Below, in pieces: positions 1 through 10,018 of a stretch of 64,000 nucleotides of DNA. The notes beneath the pieces were generated by a model. That model was not told where the DNA came from. It saw only the letters and a program-made list of their open reading frames with translations, and made no database searches. The translations under genes and the position numbers were made by a program. The stretch lies in NCBI RefSeq assembly GCF_023896955.1, contig NZ_JAMHIW010000002.1:682001-746000 (forward strand), given 5' to 3'. This stretch comes from Micromonospora sp. RHAY321. Lineage in GTDB: Bacteria > Actinomycetota > Actinomycetes > Mycobacteriales > Micromonosporaceae. Numbering within the stretch: position 1 is the stretch's first letter; every line of letters begins with the position of its first letter.

Positions 1-84
1 GGCGGCAACACCGGTGGCGGTAACACCGGTGGCGGTAACACCGGAGGCGGCAACACCGGAGGCGGCAACAACGGTGGCAACGCT
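1..84 (+). repeat. 15-bp in-frame tandem repeat encoding GGNTG units
   Basis: About five imperfect copies of a 15-bp unit (ggcggcaacaccggt-like) run from the window edge. They differ mostly at third codon positions, so the peptide repeat is kept while the DNA varies. The array may extend upstream of the window. Confidence 0.85.
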
Positions 85-639
85 CCCGGCGCCGGGCTCG
101 GCGTGCTGGCCAACGACTGCGACGAGAGCCAGCTCCAGCCGCACGACGGCTTCCAGAACGGCAACCGCTGCGTGAGCACCGAATTCGGTGAGGTCGGCGC
201 GGCTGCCAACAACCCGTCGCTGCTGATCACCCAGTTCCCCGGGCAGGTCGGCCGCAACCAGGCCTTCACCCTGCGGGTCAGCACCCGCAACCTGATCCGG
301 GACCGCTTCCTCGCGGCGGGCCAGGGCGGCTACTACGTGGAGAGCTCGCTGCTCAACGAGCAGGGTCTGGTCCGCGGGCACTTCCACACCGCCTGCCGGA
401 TGCTGGACAGCCTGACCGCTCCGCCCGAGCCGCAGGAGGTGCCCGCGTTCTTCGTCGCCACCGAGGACGGGCGCGGAAGTGCCCAGCCGGACGAGGTGAC
501 CATCCAGATCCCGGGTCTGCCGGAGTCCGGCACCGCGCAGTGTGCGGTCTGGGCCGGCGACGGCTCGCACCGGTTGCCGATGATGGAACGCGCCAACCAG
601 ACCCCGGCGTTCGACGCGGTGCGTATCGAGGTCAACTGA
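1..639 (+). CDS. C-terminal part of a protein with a Gly-Gly-Asn-Thr repeat linker, function unknown (5' end outside window)
   Basis: The reading frame is open from the first base and ends at a TGA at 637-639, giving 212 residues. The first 28 or so residues are tandem GGNTG-type pentapeptides, a flexible linker. A globular region follows with four cysteines (in NDC, NRC, TAC and AQC contexts) that could form two disulfides, which suggests an exported domain. The N-terminus and any signal peptide lie outside the window, so localisation is an inference. I do not recognise the family. A hairpin at 765-798 lies between this gene and the convergent lsr2. Confidence 0.75.
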   Translation, partial: GGNTGGGNTGGGNTGGGNTGGGNNGGNAPGAGLGVLANDCDESQLQPHDGFQNGNRCVSTEFGEVGAAANNPSLLITQFPGQVGRNQAFTLRVSTRNLIRDRFLAAGQGGYYVESSLLNEQGLVRGHFHTACRMLDSLTAPPEPQEVPAFFVATEDGRGSAQPDEVTIQIPGLPESGTAQCAVWAGDGSHRLPMMERANQTPAFDAVRIEVN

Positions 640-764
640 ATCTGAGTACCGGCGGCGACCGGTCGCCCGGGGCGGACAACCCGGGTGGCCGGCCGCCGCG
701 CCGTGTGCCTACGGCGCGTAGCGGCGGGCAGTGACCCGGCCCGAAAGACGGCTGCGGACAATCC

Positions 765-798
765 GACGGGGCCACGCCGTTTCCGGCGGGACCCCGTC
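765..798. terminator. Hairpin between convergent genes
   Basis: Outer arms GACGGGG (765-771) and CCCCGTC (792-798) enclose an inner CGCCG/CGGCG stem. The hairpin lies between the ends of the convergent partial gene and lsr2 and could stop transcription from either side. There is no U-tract, as is usual in high-GC actinomycetes. Confidence 0.55.
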
Positions 799-810
799 TG
801 TCGTTCGCGA

Positions 811-1161
811 TCAGCGGTTCTTGTAGGCCTCGACCACCTCGACCGGGATGCGGCCCCGTTCGGAAATCTTGTAGCCGTTCTTGACGGCCCATTCCCGGAT
901 GGCCCGGTTCTGCTCCCGATCCATTCCGGCGCCGCTGGGTCGCCCCGGCCGCCGGACTGCCCGAGTGCTGTCCACCGGGCCGCCCCGCCCGATCCGCCGA
1001 CCCGCATTGATGTACGGATCCAACGCCTTGCGCAGGACGCCGGCATTCTCGTCCGAGACATCGATCGTGTAGGCCACGCCGTCGAGGCTGAACTCGACCG
1101 TACGGTCTGCCTTCCCACCGTCGAGGTCGTCGGTCAGCACCGTGATTACTTTTCTCGCCAT
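811..1161 (-). CDS. lsr2: Lsr2-family nucleoid-associated protein
   Basis: Lsr2 is the actinobacterial H-NS-like protein that bridges DNA and silences AT-rich and acquired genes. This 116-residue protein has the usual length and architecture. The N-terminal dimerisation domain starts [15 protein letters not shown] and has the conserved beta-strand region ([16 protein letters not shown]). A basic linker follows, then a C-terminal DNA-binding domain containing [18 protein letters not shown]. The RGR AT-hook-like motif that inserts into the minor groove is intact (SERGRIP, residues about 101-107). The ATG is preceded by GGGAG at a good distance. The gene stands alone, convergent with the partial gene upstream in coordinates. 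Confidence 0.95.
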   Translation of the reverse strand: MARKVITVLTDDLDGGKADRTVEFSLDGVAYTIDVSDENAGVLRKALDPYINAGRRIGRGGPVDSTRAVRRPGRPSGAGMDREQNRAIREWAVKNGYKISERGRIPVEVVEAYKNR

Positions 1162-1313
1162 TGCCGATTACTCCCTGTGTGTGGCGGGATGTGTCCAAAG
1201 TCTGACCCACCACCCGGGGAAACCGCAACAATATGCGCCCTTTTCATTTCGGCGCGTCGCGATTCTGTCGTCGTATAACAGCGAACGGAGCCGAATCGGG
1301 AGCTGACCGGCCT

Positions 1314-1955
1314 TCATTCGCCGAGCAGGCCGGCGTGGCCGGCGACGGCGGCGGCCTCCGCCCGGGTGGATACCCGCAGCTTTCGCAGCAGCGTGGCGGT
1401 CATCCGTTTCACCGTCCGCTCCGAAACGTGCAGTTCCTCGGCGATGTCGACGGTGTTGCGGCCGGCGGCGATCGCCCGCAGCAGGCGGCGTTCCTCGTCG
1501 TCGAGGTCGACCGGCGCGGCCCGCGAGGGCCGCAGCACGGCCCGCAGCAGGTCCGCCGGCAGCACCGCCCAGCCGTCGAGGATGGCCAGCAGCGGGGGCA
1601 GCAGCTCCTCCGGCTCGCTGGTCTTCGGCAGGTACCCCTCGGCACCGGCCCGCAGAGCGTCCAGTGCGGGCGCCGGGTCCGTGGAACCGGACATCGCCAC
1701 CACCCGTACCCGTGGTGTCGTCCGCCGGATGGCGGCCACCGCCCGGATGCCGCCCGGCGCGGGCATGTGCAGGTCGACCAGGGCGAGGTCGGGCATGCAA
1801 CGGCTGACCATGGCGGCTGCGGCGGAGGCGTCGCCGGTCGAGCCGACCACCTCGGCCCGGTTGTCGGTGCTCAACGGGAGCAGCAGTTCCAGGCCGCGAA
1901 CGAAGAGGGGGTGGTCGTCCACGACGGCGAGTCGGATAGTGGGGGTGCCCGGCAT
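1314..1955 (-). CDS. NarL/LuxR-family response regulator
   Basis: This is a two-domain transcription factor of 213 residues. The receiver domain has acidic residues DD at 13-14, the phospho-acceptor Asp61 in LALVDLHMP, and Lys in the GYLPK motif. The C-terminal LuxR-type HTH (about 148-205) contains NTVDIAEELHVSERTVKRMTATLLRKL. The gene is divergent from the histidine kinase at 2021, with 65 bp between the start codons. The two probably form a pair with a shared promoter region, which is inference from position. The ATG at 1955 gives a normal receiver N-terminus. Confidence 0.9.
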   Translation of the reverse strand: MPGTPTIRLAVVDDHPLFVRGLELLLPLSTDNRAEVVGSTGDASAAAAMVSRCMPDLALVDLHMPAPGGIRAVAAIRRTTPRVRVVAMSGSTDPAPALDALRAGAEGYLPKTSEPEELLPPLLAILDGWAVLPADLLRAVLRPSRAAPVDLDDEERRLLRAIAAGRNTVDIAEELHVSERTVKRMTATLLRKLRVSTRAEAAAVAGHAGLLGE

Positions 1956-2020
1956 GTCTGGGCCGTTCCCCAGCGGGTACCGATCATGCGGCTACGCACC
2001 GAACGAGGGGAGTCGGTTGG

Positions 2021-2752
2021 ATGCGCGCACGTCACGGTCTGCAGGGGCTGTTGCGAGGATTGCGACGGACGGAACCCGGACCGGGTGACAGACGGCTCTC
2101 GGACGCCGATTCCGACCTGCTGCTGCGCGTGCTGTGCCACGAGTTTCGTACCCCGGTGAGCACCCTGACCTCGCTGACCCGGGCCCTGGCCGACGAGCGC
2201 CGGGAGCTGACCGGCGCCGACCGGCGCGCGATCAGCGAGCTGGCCCGCGATCAGGCGGCCCACCTGCAGAACCTGCTGCGCGACGCGACCGCCGGCACCG
2301 GTGCACTGGCACTGGCCACCCAACCGGAGCCGACGGTGCCGTTGGCCGGGATCCTGCGGGAGGCGGCCGCCCTGGTGCCGGCACACCGTCGAACGGCCCG
2401 GGCCACCATGCGCGCCGGCTCCTGCCCGGTGCCGGCCGGCCGTACCCGGCAGGTGCTGGTGAACCTGGTGCAGAACGCGCTGCGGCACGGCCCGGCCGAG
2501 GGGCAGATCGGGCTCTACGCCGCGCTGCGCGGCGACGGCCTGAGCATCCTCGTCACCGACGAGGGGCGGGTGGACGACGCGCTGCTGACCGCGGTGCGCC
2601 GGCCGGCGCCCGGCGGCGGGATGTCCGGGCTGGGGCTGTGGATCGTGCGGCAGTTGGTCGCGGTGGACGCCGGAGCCGTCCGCGTGCACCGGGTGCGCCC
2701 ACGAGGCGTGGCGCTCGAGGTGCTGCTGCCGAGCTGCCGTCCGGTGGTCTGA
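2021..2752 (+). CDS. Soluble sensor histidine kinase
   Basis: This compact kinase of 243 residues has a HisKA-type H-box (VLCHEFRTPVSTL, His40), an N-box (NLVQNALRHG, about 147-156) and a G-box (GLGLWIVRQL, about 205-214). No transmembrane segment or obvious sensor domain is visible. It must therefore sense inside the cell or through a partner. The HEFRTP H-box is of the classical HisKA/HATPase_c kind, whereas NarL regulators usually pair with HisKA_3 kinases, so the pairing with the divergent regulator is unusual. GAGGGGAG precedes the ATG. Confidence 0.85.
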   Translation: MRARHGLQGLLRGLRRTEPGPGDRRLSDADSDLLLRVLCHEFRTPVSTLTSLTRALADERRELTGADRRAISELARDQAAHLQNLLRDATAGTGALALATQPEPTVPLAGILREAAALVPAHRRTARATMRAGSCPVPAGRTRQVLVNLVQNALRHGPAEGQIGLYAALRGDGLSILVTDEGRVDDALLTAVRRPAPGGGMSGLGLWIVRQLVAVDAGAVRVHRVRPRGVALEVLLPSCRPVV

Positions 2753-2836
2753 CCCCGACGGGACACGACATGGCCCGGACGGGTCAGCGGCGTGGGAACC
2801 CCCTCGTTACCAGCTTCCCGGTGTCGAGGAGGACAC

Positions 2837-3706
2837 ATGTTCAGCCACGTCAAGGACCTGCAGTTCGAGGCCAAACCGGACGGCCCGGACGCTGCGTTCG
2901 CCCGACGCCTGCAGGAGATCCTGGGCGGCAAGTGGGGCGAGATGACCGTCGCCAACCAGTACCTCTACCAGGGGTGGAACTGCCGGCTGCCCGGCAAGTA
3001 CAAGGACCTGCTGCTCGACGTCGGTACCGAGGAGATGGGCCACGTCGAGATGATCGCCACGATGATCACCCGACTGCTGGAGAACGCGCCGCTGTCACTC
3101 CAGGAGGCGGCGGACGACAACCCGATGGTCGGCGCCATCTACGCCGGATCGAATCCGGCGCACTTCATCCACGGCGGCGGCGGCGCGCTGCCGGCCGACT
3201 CCAACGGAGTGCCGTGGAGCGGCGCGTTCGTCACCGCCAGCGGCAACCTGATGGCCGACTTCCAGCTCAACGTCACCGCGGAGGCGCAGGGGCGGCTCCA
3301 GGTGTCGCGGCTGTTCAACATGACCGACGACCCGGGCGTGAAGCAGATGCTGCGTTTCCTGCTGGCCCGCGACACCATGCACCAGAACATGTGGCTGGCG
3401 GCCATCGAGCAGCTCAAGGAGGACGGCCTGGAGGAGATGCCGGTGCCGGACGCCTTCCCCGACTCGAAGGAGTTCACCAAGGAGTGGAGCTACACCTACC
3501 TGGACTTCTCACCGGGCACCGACGCGTCCGAGGGCCGCTGGGCCTCCGGGCCCAGCCCGGACGGCAAGGGCGAGTTCACCTACGACCACAGCCCGCGCGC
3601 CCACGCCCCCGAACCGGTCCTGGCCCCGGGTGATCCGCGTCTGTACGGCACCAACCCCGGCATCGCCGGTGGTGTCGTGACCAAGGTCAAGAGCAAGGTC
3701 ACCTGA
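2837..3706 (+). CDS. Manganese (non-haem) catalase
   Basis: The enzyme disproportionates hydrogen peroxide with a dimanganese centre in a ferritin-like four-helix bundle. The expected metal ligands are visible: Glu35 (GKWGE), Glu65/Glu66 and His69 (GTEEMGHVEM), Glu149 (NVTAEAQGR) and His182 (ARDTMHQNMW). These match the positions known for Lactobacillus Mn catalase almost exactly. The length of 289 residues is normal. I chose the ATG at 2837 because GAGGAGGA lies just upstream and the protein then begins MFSHVKDLQFEAKPDGPD. A predicted Mn/heavy-metal exporter follows 67 bp later, so the locus looks devoted to manganese and peroxide. Confidence 0.93.
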   Translation: MFSHVKDLQFEAKPDGPDAAFARRLQEILGGKWGEMTVANQYLYQGWNCRLPGKYKDLLLDVGTEEMGHVEMIATMITRLLENAPLSLQEAADDNPMVGAIYAGSNPAHFIHGGGGALPADSNGVPWSGAFVTASGNLMADFQLNVTAEAQGRLQVSRLFNMTDDPGVKQMLRFLLARDTMHQNMWLAAIEQLKEDGLEEMPVPDAFPDSKEFTKEWSYTYLDFSPGTDASEGRWASGPSPDGKGEFTYDHSPRAHAPEPVLAPGDPRLYGTNPGIAGGVVTKVKSKVT

Positions 3707-3773
3707 CGCCGTCCCGCCGGGCCGCTCCCATGTGGTGGGCGGCCCGGCGCCTGCCGCTCTGTGGAGGTGTGCC

Positions 3774-4946
3774 GTGACCGATCTCGTGCTCCGTCCGCTC
3801 GCGGACGCGTTCATGCAGGTGGGCGTCTACGTGGCCGTGCTGGTCGCGCTCTTCGGCTGGCTGCGGTGGCGCTACGGCGACCGGGCGACCGACGGCCTGA
3901 CCCGGCGCCCCCGACTCGGCCCGCTGGTCGGGGCGCTGCTCGGGGTGAGCCCCGGCTGTGGCGGGGCCATCGTCCTCATGCCGCTGTACGCCCGCGGAAA
4001 GGTCTCCTTCGGTACCGTGGTCGCCGCCCTGGCGGCCACCATGGGGGACTCGTCGTGGGTGGTGCTGGCCTGGAACCCCCTGTTCGCGCTGAAGATCCAC
4101 CTGCTGCTCTTCGCGGTCGGCCTCGTCACCGGGTACGTCGTGGACGCGCTCGGCATCGATCCGGCCCGGACTCCGCGCCGGAGGTCCGCCACGGACGCCC
4201 CACGCGCCGAGGTTGTTCCCGTCGGCGCGGGCCCGGCCGTCCCGGCGTTTCCGGTCGGCGCGTCCGCCCCGGCCGGCCTCGTCGCCGCCGGCGGTCCGGA
4301 CCTGGCCGGCGCGCGGCGGTTGCTCGCCGGGCTGCTGCCGCGGGTACCCGCGTCCACGGCGTTCTGGGGTCTGACCACCCCGGCGTTCCTGGTCTCCGTG
4401 CCGGTGGTCTTCCAGCTGGTCGACCCCGACGCGCTCACCCGCACCCTGGGTGGGCTCGACCCGTACCTGGCGCTCGGCGTGCTCGGCACGCTGACCGCCG
4501 TGCTGATCTTCGCGTCCGGCGGGGGCCGGTTGGCCGACGACAGCCTGGAGACCGCGCAACCCCGCTCGATCCGGGCCACGATGCGGCACAGCGCGCACGA
4601 GGCGTCCTTCGTCACCGTGTGGGTGGCGGTGGCCTACGTCAGCTGGCAGATCGTCACCACCACCACCGGCTTCGACGGCTCGCAGCTGGCCGTCACCGGG
4701 CTGGTCGGTGTGCTGATCGGCGCCACGATCGGCCTCATCCCGGGATGCGCGGTGCAGATCGTCTTCACCGGGCTGTACGTCAGCGGCGGGTTGCCGCTGC
4801 CCACCCTGGTCGCCAACGCGATCAGCCAGGACGGCGACGCGCTGATCCCGCTGGCCGCCATGCGGCGGCACTCCGCGGTGCTGGCCACCGTGATCACCAC
4901 GATCCCGGCCGCGGCCGTCGGCGCCGCGCTGCTCGTCCTGCTCTGA
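3774..4946 (+). CDS. Putative 10-TM manganese/heavy-metal exporter (ArsP_2-like)
   Basis: This integral membrane protein of 390 residues consists of two related halves. Each half carries a conserved proline-glycine-cysteine loop: SPGCGGAIVLMPLYARG near residue 60 and IPGCAVQIVFTGLYVSGG near 325. An Arg/Ala-rich cytoplasmic loop joins the halves. This architecture matches the family annotated as putative manganese transporter or 10-TM heavy-metal exporter. The metal is not shown by sequence alone, but the Mn catalase next door supports manganese. The GTG at 3774 has GGAGGTG 5 nt upstream and gives MTDLVLRPLADAF. Confidence 0.8.
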   Translation: MTDLVLRPLADAFMQVGVYVAVLVALFGWLRWRYGDRATDGLTRRPRLGPLVGALLGVSPGCGGAIVLMPLYARGKVSFGTVVAALAATMGDSSWVVLAWNPLFALKIHLLLFAVGLVTGYVVDALGIDPARTPRRRSATDAPRAEVVPVGAGPAVPAFPVGASAPAGLVAAGGPDLAGARRLLAGLLPRVPASTAFWGLTTPAFLVSVPVVFQLVDPDALTRTLGGLDPYLALGVLGTLTAVLIFASGGGRLADDSLETAQPRSIRATMRHSAHEASFVTVWVAVAYVSWQIVTTTTGFDGSQLAVTGLVGVLIGATIGLIPGCAVQIVFTGLYVSGGLPLPTLVANAISQDGDALIPLAAMRRHSAVLATVITTIPAAAVGAALLVLL

Positions 4947-4973
4947 CCGACCCTCCGCACCAGAAGGAGAGAG

Positions 4974-5258
4974 ATGTCTTCCGTCGTCGCACCCTCCCGG
5001 GAGACCGGTGTGGTCCCCCTGTCCCGTACGCGGGCGAAGCTGCTGGTCTTCGCCGCGCTGACCCTGGTCGCCGCCGCCGCCGGTCTGCCCGGCCGGATCG
5101 TGGTCGCCCTAGCCGCGATCAGCCTGGCTATCCCGCTGGCCGTGGCGGTGGCCGGCGGTGGCCGTCTGGTCCGTGAGCTGCTGCTTCCCGATCGCCACCT
5201 CACCCCGGACAGTGGTCTGGGTCACACCCCGGAACAAGGGGAACGCTTTGTTACTTGA
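4974..5258 (+). CDS. Small membrane protein, unknown function
   Basis: The product has 94 residues. A polar N-terminus is followed by two closely spaced hydrophobic helices (about 22-40 and 42-60) and an Arg-rich, then acidic, soluble tail. AAGGAGAGAG lies just before the ATG and the gene begins 27 bp after the exporter, so it is probably co-transcribed. Its stop codon overlaps the HAIR operator of lon. I do not recognise the family; it may assist the exporter, but nothing in the sequence proves this. Confidence 0.7.
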   Translation: MSSVVAPSRETGVVPLSRTRAKLLVFAALTLVAAAAGLPGRIVVALAAISLAIPLAVAVAGGGRLVRELLLPDRHLTPDSGLGHTPEQGERFVT

Positions 5259-5274
5259 GTGAGACACGCTCAAG
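5254..5274. promoter_or_regulatory. HAIR operator (HspR-binding inverted repeat) upstream of lon
   Basis: The sequence reads CTTGAGT-N7-GCTCAAG, against the HAIR consensus CTTGAGT-N7-ACTCAAG, so only one base differs. It ends 22 bp before the lon start codon. HAIR elements are bound by the MerR-type repressor HspR, and lon is a known HspR target in Streptomyces. Repression of this lon under non-stress conditions is therefore very likely. The element overlaps the stop codon of the preceding gene. Confidence 0.88.
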
Positions 5275-5296
5275 TCAACGCGATAGCAGGTGTTCG

Positions 5297-7627
<2,331 letters not shown>

Positions 7628-7638
7628 CGCTCGACAAC

Positions 7639-7672
7639 GAAGCCCCCGCCGTCTCCGGACGGCGGGGGCTTC
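7639..7672 (+). terminator. Intrinsic terminator of lon
   Basis: GAAGCCCCCGCCGTC and GACGGCGGGGGCTTC form a perfect 15-bp stem with a 4-nt loop, 12 bp after the lon stop codon. Confidence 0.85.
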
Positions 7673-7764
7673 GTGCTGTACGAGTCGATCGAGGAACCGT
7701 ACTGTCGCGCTTGAACCCTCAACTACCTCTCCGCCGTGAGGCGGTACCCCCGGAGGAAACCCCC

Positions 7765-8169
7765 GTGAACGTGCTGCTCTGGATCATCCAGATCCTGCTC
7801 GCCGCCGTGTTCGCCGGCGCTGGCGCGGCCAAACTGACCCAGCCCAAGGAGAAGCTCCGCGACCGGATGGGCTGGGTCGACCCGGTCCCGCCGTCCCAGG
7901 TCAAGGCACTCGGCGCCGTCGAACTGCTGGCCGCCCTCGGGCTCGTCCTGCCCGCCCTCACCGGCATCGCCACCGTGCTCACCCCGCTGGCCGCCGTCGG
8001 GCTGGTCATCGTCATGGTCGGCGGCATCCTGGTACACGTACGCCGGGCGAAGAGCCAGGACACGGCGGACAAGCGCCGCCTCGAGACGCAGGGCGCCGTG
8101 GTCTGCGCGGTGCTGCTCGTCCTCGCCGCCGTGGTGGCGTGGGGCCGGTTCGGCCCGTACCCCCTCTGA
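7765..8169 (+). CDS. DoxX-family membrane protein
   Basis: This four-helix integral membrane protein of 134 residues resembles the DoxX/DoxD-like family. Members of that family are linked to redox and sulfur metabolism in some bacteria, but most have no defined activity. The first helix contains the typical AAVFAGAGAAKLTQPKEKL segment, and a second conserved block is LGAVELLAALGLVLPAL. GGAGGAAA lies 5 nt before the GTG at 7765, which decides the start. The gene stands alone and is convergent with the helicase gene. Confidence 0.85.
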   Translation: MNVLLWIIQILLAAVFAGAGAAKLTQPKEKLRDRMGWVDPVPPSQVKALGAVELLAALGLVLPALTGIATVLTPLAAVGLVIVMVGGILVHVRRAKSQDTADKRRLETQGAVVCAVLLVLAAVVAWGRFGPYPL

Positions 8170-8174
8170 TCCTC

Positions 8175-8210
8175 CCGCCGGCGACCGTCGGATCCGACGG
8201 CCGCCGGCGG
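8175..8210. terminator. 36-bp palindromic bidirectional terminator
   Basis: Arms CCGCCGGCG (8175-8183) and CCGTCGG (8185-8191) pair exactly with CCGACGG (8194-8200) and CGCCGGCGG (8202-8210). The element lies between the convergent DoxX and helicase genes. Confidence 0.8.
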
Positions 8211-8215
8211 CACGC

Positions 8216-9943
8216 TCAGCGGTCGCCGCCGCGATCCCGGCGCACCGTGGCCTTGCGGCCCTTGATGGTGCTGCCGCGCAGCCCCGCGATCACCTCGTCG
8301 GCCACGCCCTGCGGCACCTCCACCAGCGAGAACCGGTCGGCGATCTCGATCGAGCCGATGTCCCGACCGCTGATCCCGGTCTCACCGGTGATCGCCCCGA
8401 CCAGGTCCTGCGGGCGGACGCCAGCGCGCCGGCCCAGCCCGATGAAGACCTGGGCGGTGTTACCGCCCCCACGCGGCCGGCCGCCACCGCGCCGGTCACC
8501 GCCCCGGCCGCCGGCCTCGGGCCGACCCTCGCGCGGGCCGCGCACGGGCACCTGCGGGATCTCCTCCTCGTCGTCCGAGCCCGGCGAGGTCACCTCGTGC
8601 GCCAACTTCACGGCGGCGAGCGCGACCTCCATCAGGTCGAACTCGTCGGTCAGCGTCTCCACGATCACCCGGAACGGGTCCAGGTCGTCCTCGAGCAGGC
8701 TCTCGCGCAGCGCCCCCTGGGTCAGCTCCAGCCGGCGGGTACGCATGTCCGCCACCGTCGGGATCTTGTCGATCGTGATCCGCTGCCCGGTCACCCGCTC
8801 GATGGTCTTCAGCATCCGGTGCTCGCGCGGCTCGGCGAGGGTGATCGCCACGCCCTCCCGCCCGGCCCGACCGACCCGGCCGATCCGGTGCACGTACGAC
8901 TCCGGCGCCGACGGCACGTCGTAGTTGACCACGTGGGTGAGCTGCTCGACGTCCAGCCCGCGGGCCGCCACGTCGGTGGCCACCAGCAGGTCGGCGGTGC
9001 CCGCCCGCAGCCGTCCCATCACCCGGTCGCGCTGCTCCTGGCTCATCCCGCCGTGCAGCGCCTCGGACCGGTAGCCGCGGCCGTTCATCGTCTCGGTCAG
9101 CCGGTCGACCTCCTCCCGGCTGCGGCAGAACACGATCGCGGCGGTCGGTGACTCCACGTCCAGCACGCGGCCCAGCGCGGCCGGCTTGTGCGCCCGGGTC
9201 ACGATGTACGCGCTCTGCCGCACCCGGGGCGCCTCGCCGGCCACCTGCTGCTCCCGGCCGATCTCGATCCGGACCGGCTCGCGCAGGTGCTGGCGGGCCA
9301 TCCCGTCGATCCGGCCCGGCATGGTGGCCGAGAAGAGCACGGTCTGGCGCTGCGCGGGGGCGTGCTCCAGGATCGCCTCGATGTCCTCGGCGAAGCCCAT
9401 GTCGAGCATCTCGTCGGCCTCGTCGAGCACCACCGTGGCCAGCCCGCCCAGCCGCAGGGTGCCCCGGGCGATGTGGTCCAGAGCCCGCCCCGGGGTGGCC
9501 ACCACCACGTCGACCCCGCTGTCCAGCGCCCGCAGCTGCCTCCCGATCGGCTGCCCGCCGTAGATCGGCAGCACCCGCGCGCCCAGGTCCTTGCCGTAGC
9601 GGTGGAACGCCTCGGAGACCTGCACCGCCAGCTCTCGGGTCGGCACCAGCACCAGCGCCACCGGGTCCCCGCCCTGGCGGTGTGCCGGCATCCGGTTTAG
9701 CAGCGGCAGCGCGAACGCCGCCGTCTTGCCGGTGCCGGTGGCGGCCTGACCCAGCAGGTCCCGACCCTCCAGCAGCGGTGGGATCGCCTCCCGCTGGATG
9801 GGGGTGGGCTCCTCGTAACCGAGGGCGGCCAGCGCGCCCAGCAGTTCGGCGCGCAGCCCGAGCTCCGTGAAGGCGTGCGCCTCGTCGGAGCCGTCGGGGG
9901 TGGTGTCGGTAGGTGCGTCGTGCTGTGCAGGTGCGGAACTCAT
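8216..9943 (-). CDS. deaD: DEAD-box RNA helicase with C-terminal DbpA-type RNA-binding domain
   Basis: This ATP-dependent RNA helicase acts on structured RNA and ribosome assembly intermediates, typically at low temperature. The 575 residues show the Q motif (TPIQREAIP), motif I (AATGTGKTAA), motif Ia (PTRELA), motif II VLDEADEMLDMGF, motif III SAT, motif V (VATDVAARGLD) and motif VI (HRIGRVGRAGREG). An Arg/Gly-rich linker follows. A DbpA-like RNA-binding fold occupies about 490-570 (VFIGLGRRAGVRPQDLVGAI, then IGSIEIADRFSLVEVP). This combination is the CsdA/DeaD arrangement. The ATG at 9943 has AAAGG upstream. Confidence 0.93.
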   Translation of the reverse strand: MSSAPAQHDAPTDTTPDGSDEAHAFTELGLRAELLGALAALGYEEPTPIQREAIPPLLEGRDLLGQAATGTGKTAAFALPLLNRMPAHRQGGDPVALVLVPTRELAVQVSEAFHRYGKDLGARVLPIYGGQPIGRQLRALDSGVDVVVATPGRALDHIARGTLRLGGLATVVLDEADEMLDMGFAEDIEAILEHAPAQRQTVLFSATMPGRIDGMARQHLREPVRIEIGREQQVAGEAPRVRQSAYIVTRAHKPAALGRVLDVESPTAAIVFCRSREEVDRLTETMNGRGYRSEALHGGMSQEQRDRVMGRLRAGTADLLVATDVAARGLDVEQLTHVVNYDVPSAPESYVHRIGRVGRAGREGVAITLAEPREHRMLKTIERVTGQRITIDKIPTVADMRTRRLELTQGALRESLLEDDLDPFRVIVETLTDEFDLMEVALAAVKLAHEVTSPGSDDEEEIPQVPVRGPREGRPEAGGRGGDRRGGGRPRGGGNTAQVFIGLGRRAGVRPQDLVGAITGETGISGRDIGSIEIADRFSLVEVPQGVADEVIAGLRGSTIKGRKATVRRDRGGDR

Positions 9944-10018
9944 GCGCCAAGCCTTTCATCACGCCGTCGCACCCGCTGCGCCGACCGGCACAACACCGCC
10001 TGCCGATGGACGGCCGGG

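Noticed and set aside
1..84. CRISPR or intergenic satellite repeat
   Set aside because: The 15-bp units are in frame, vary at third positions, have no spacers, and encode a peptide linker.
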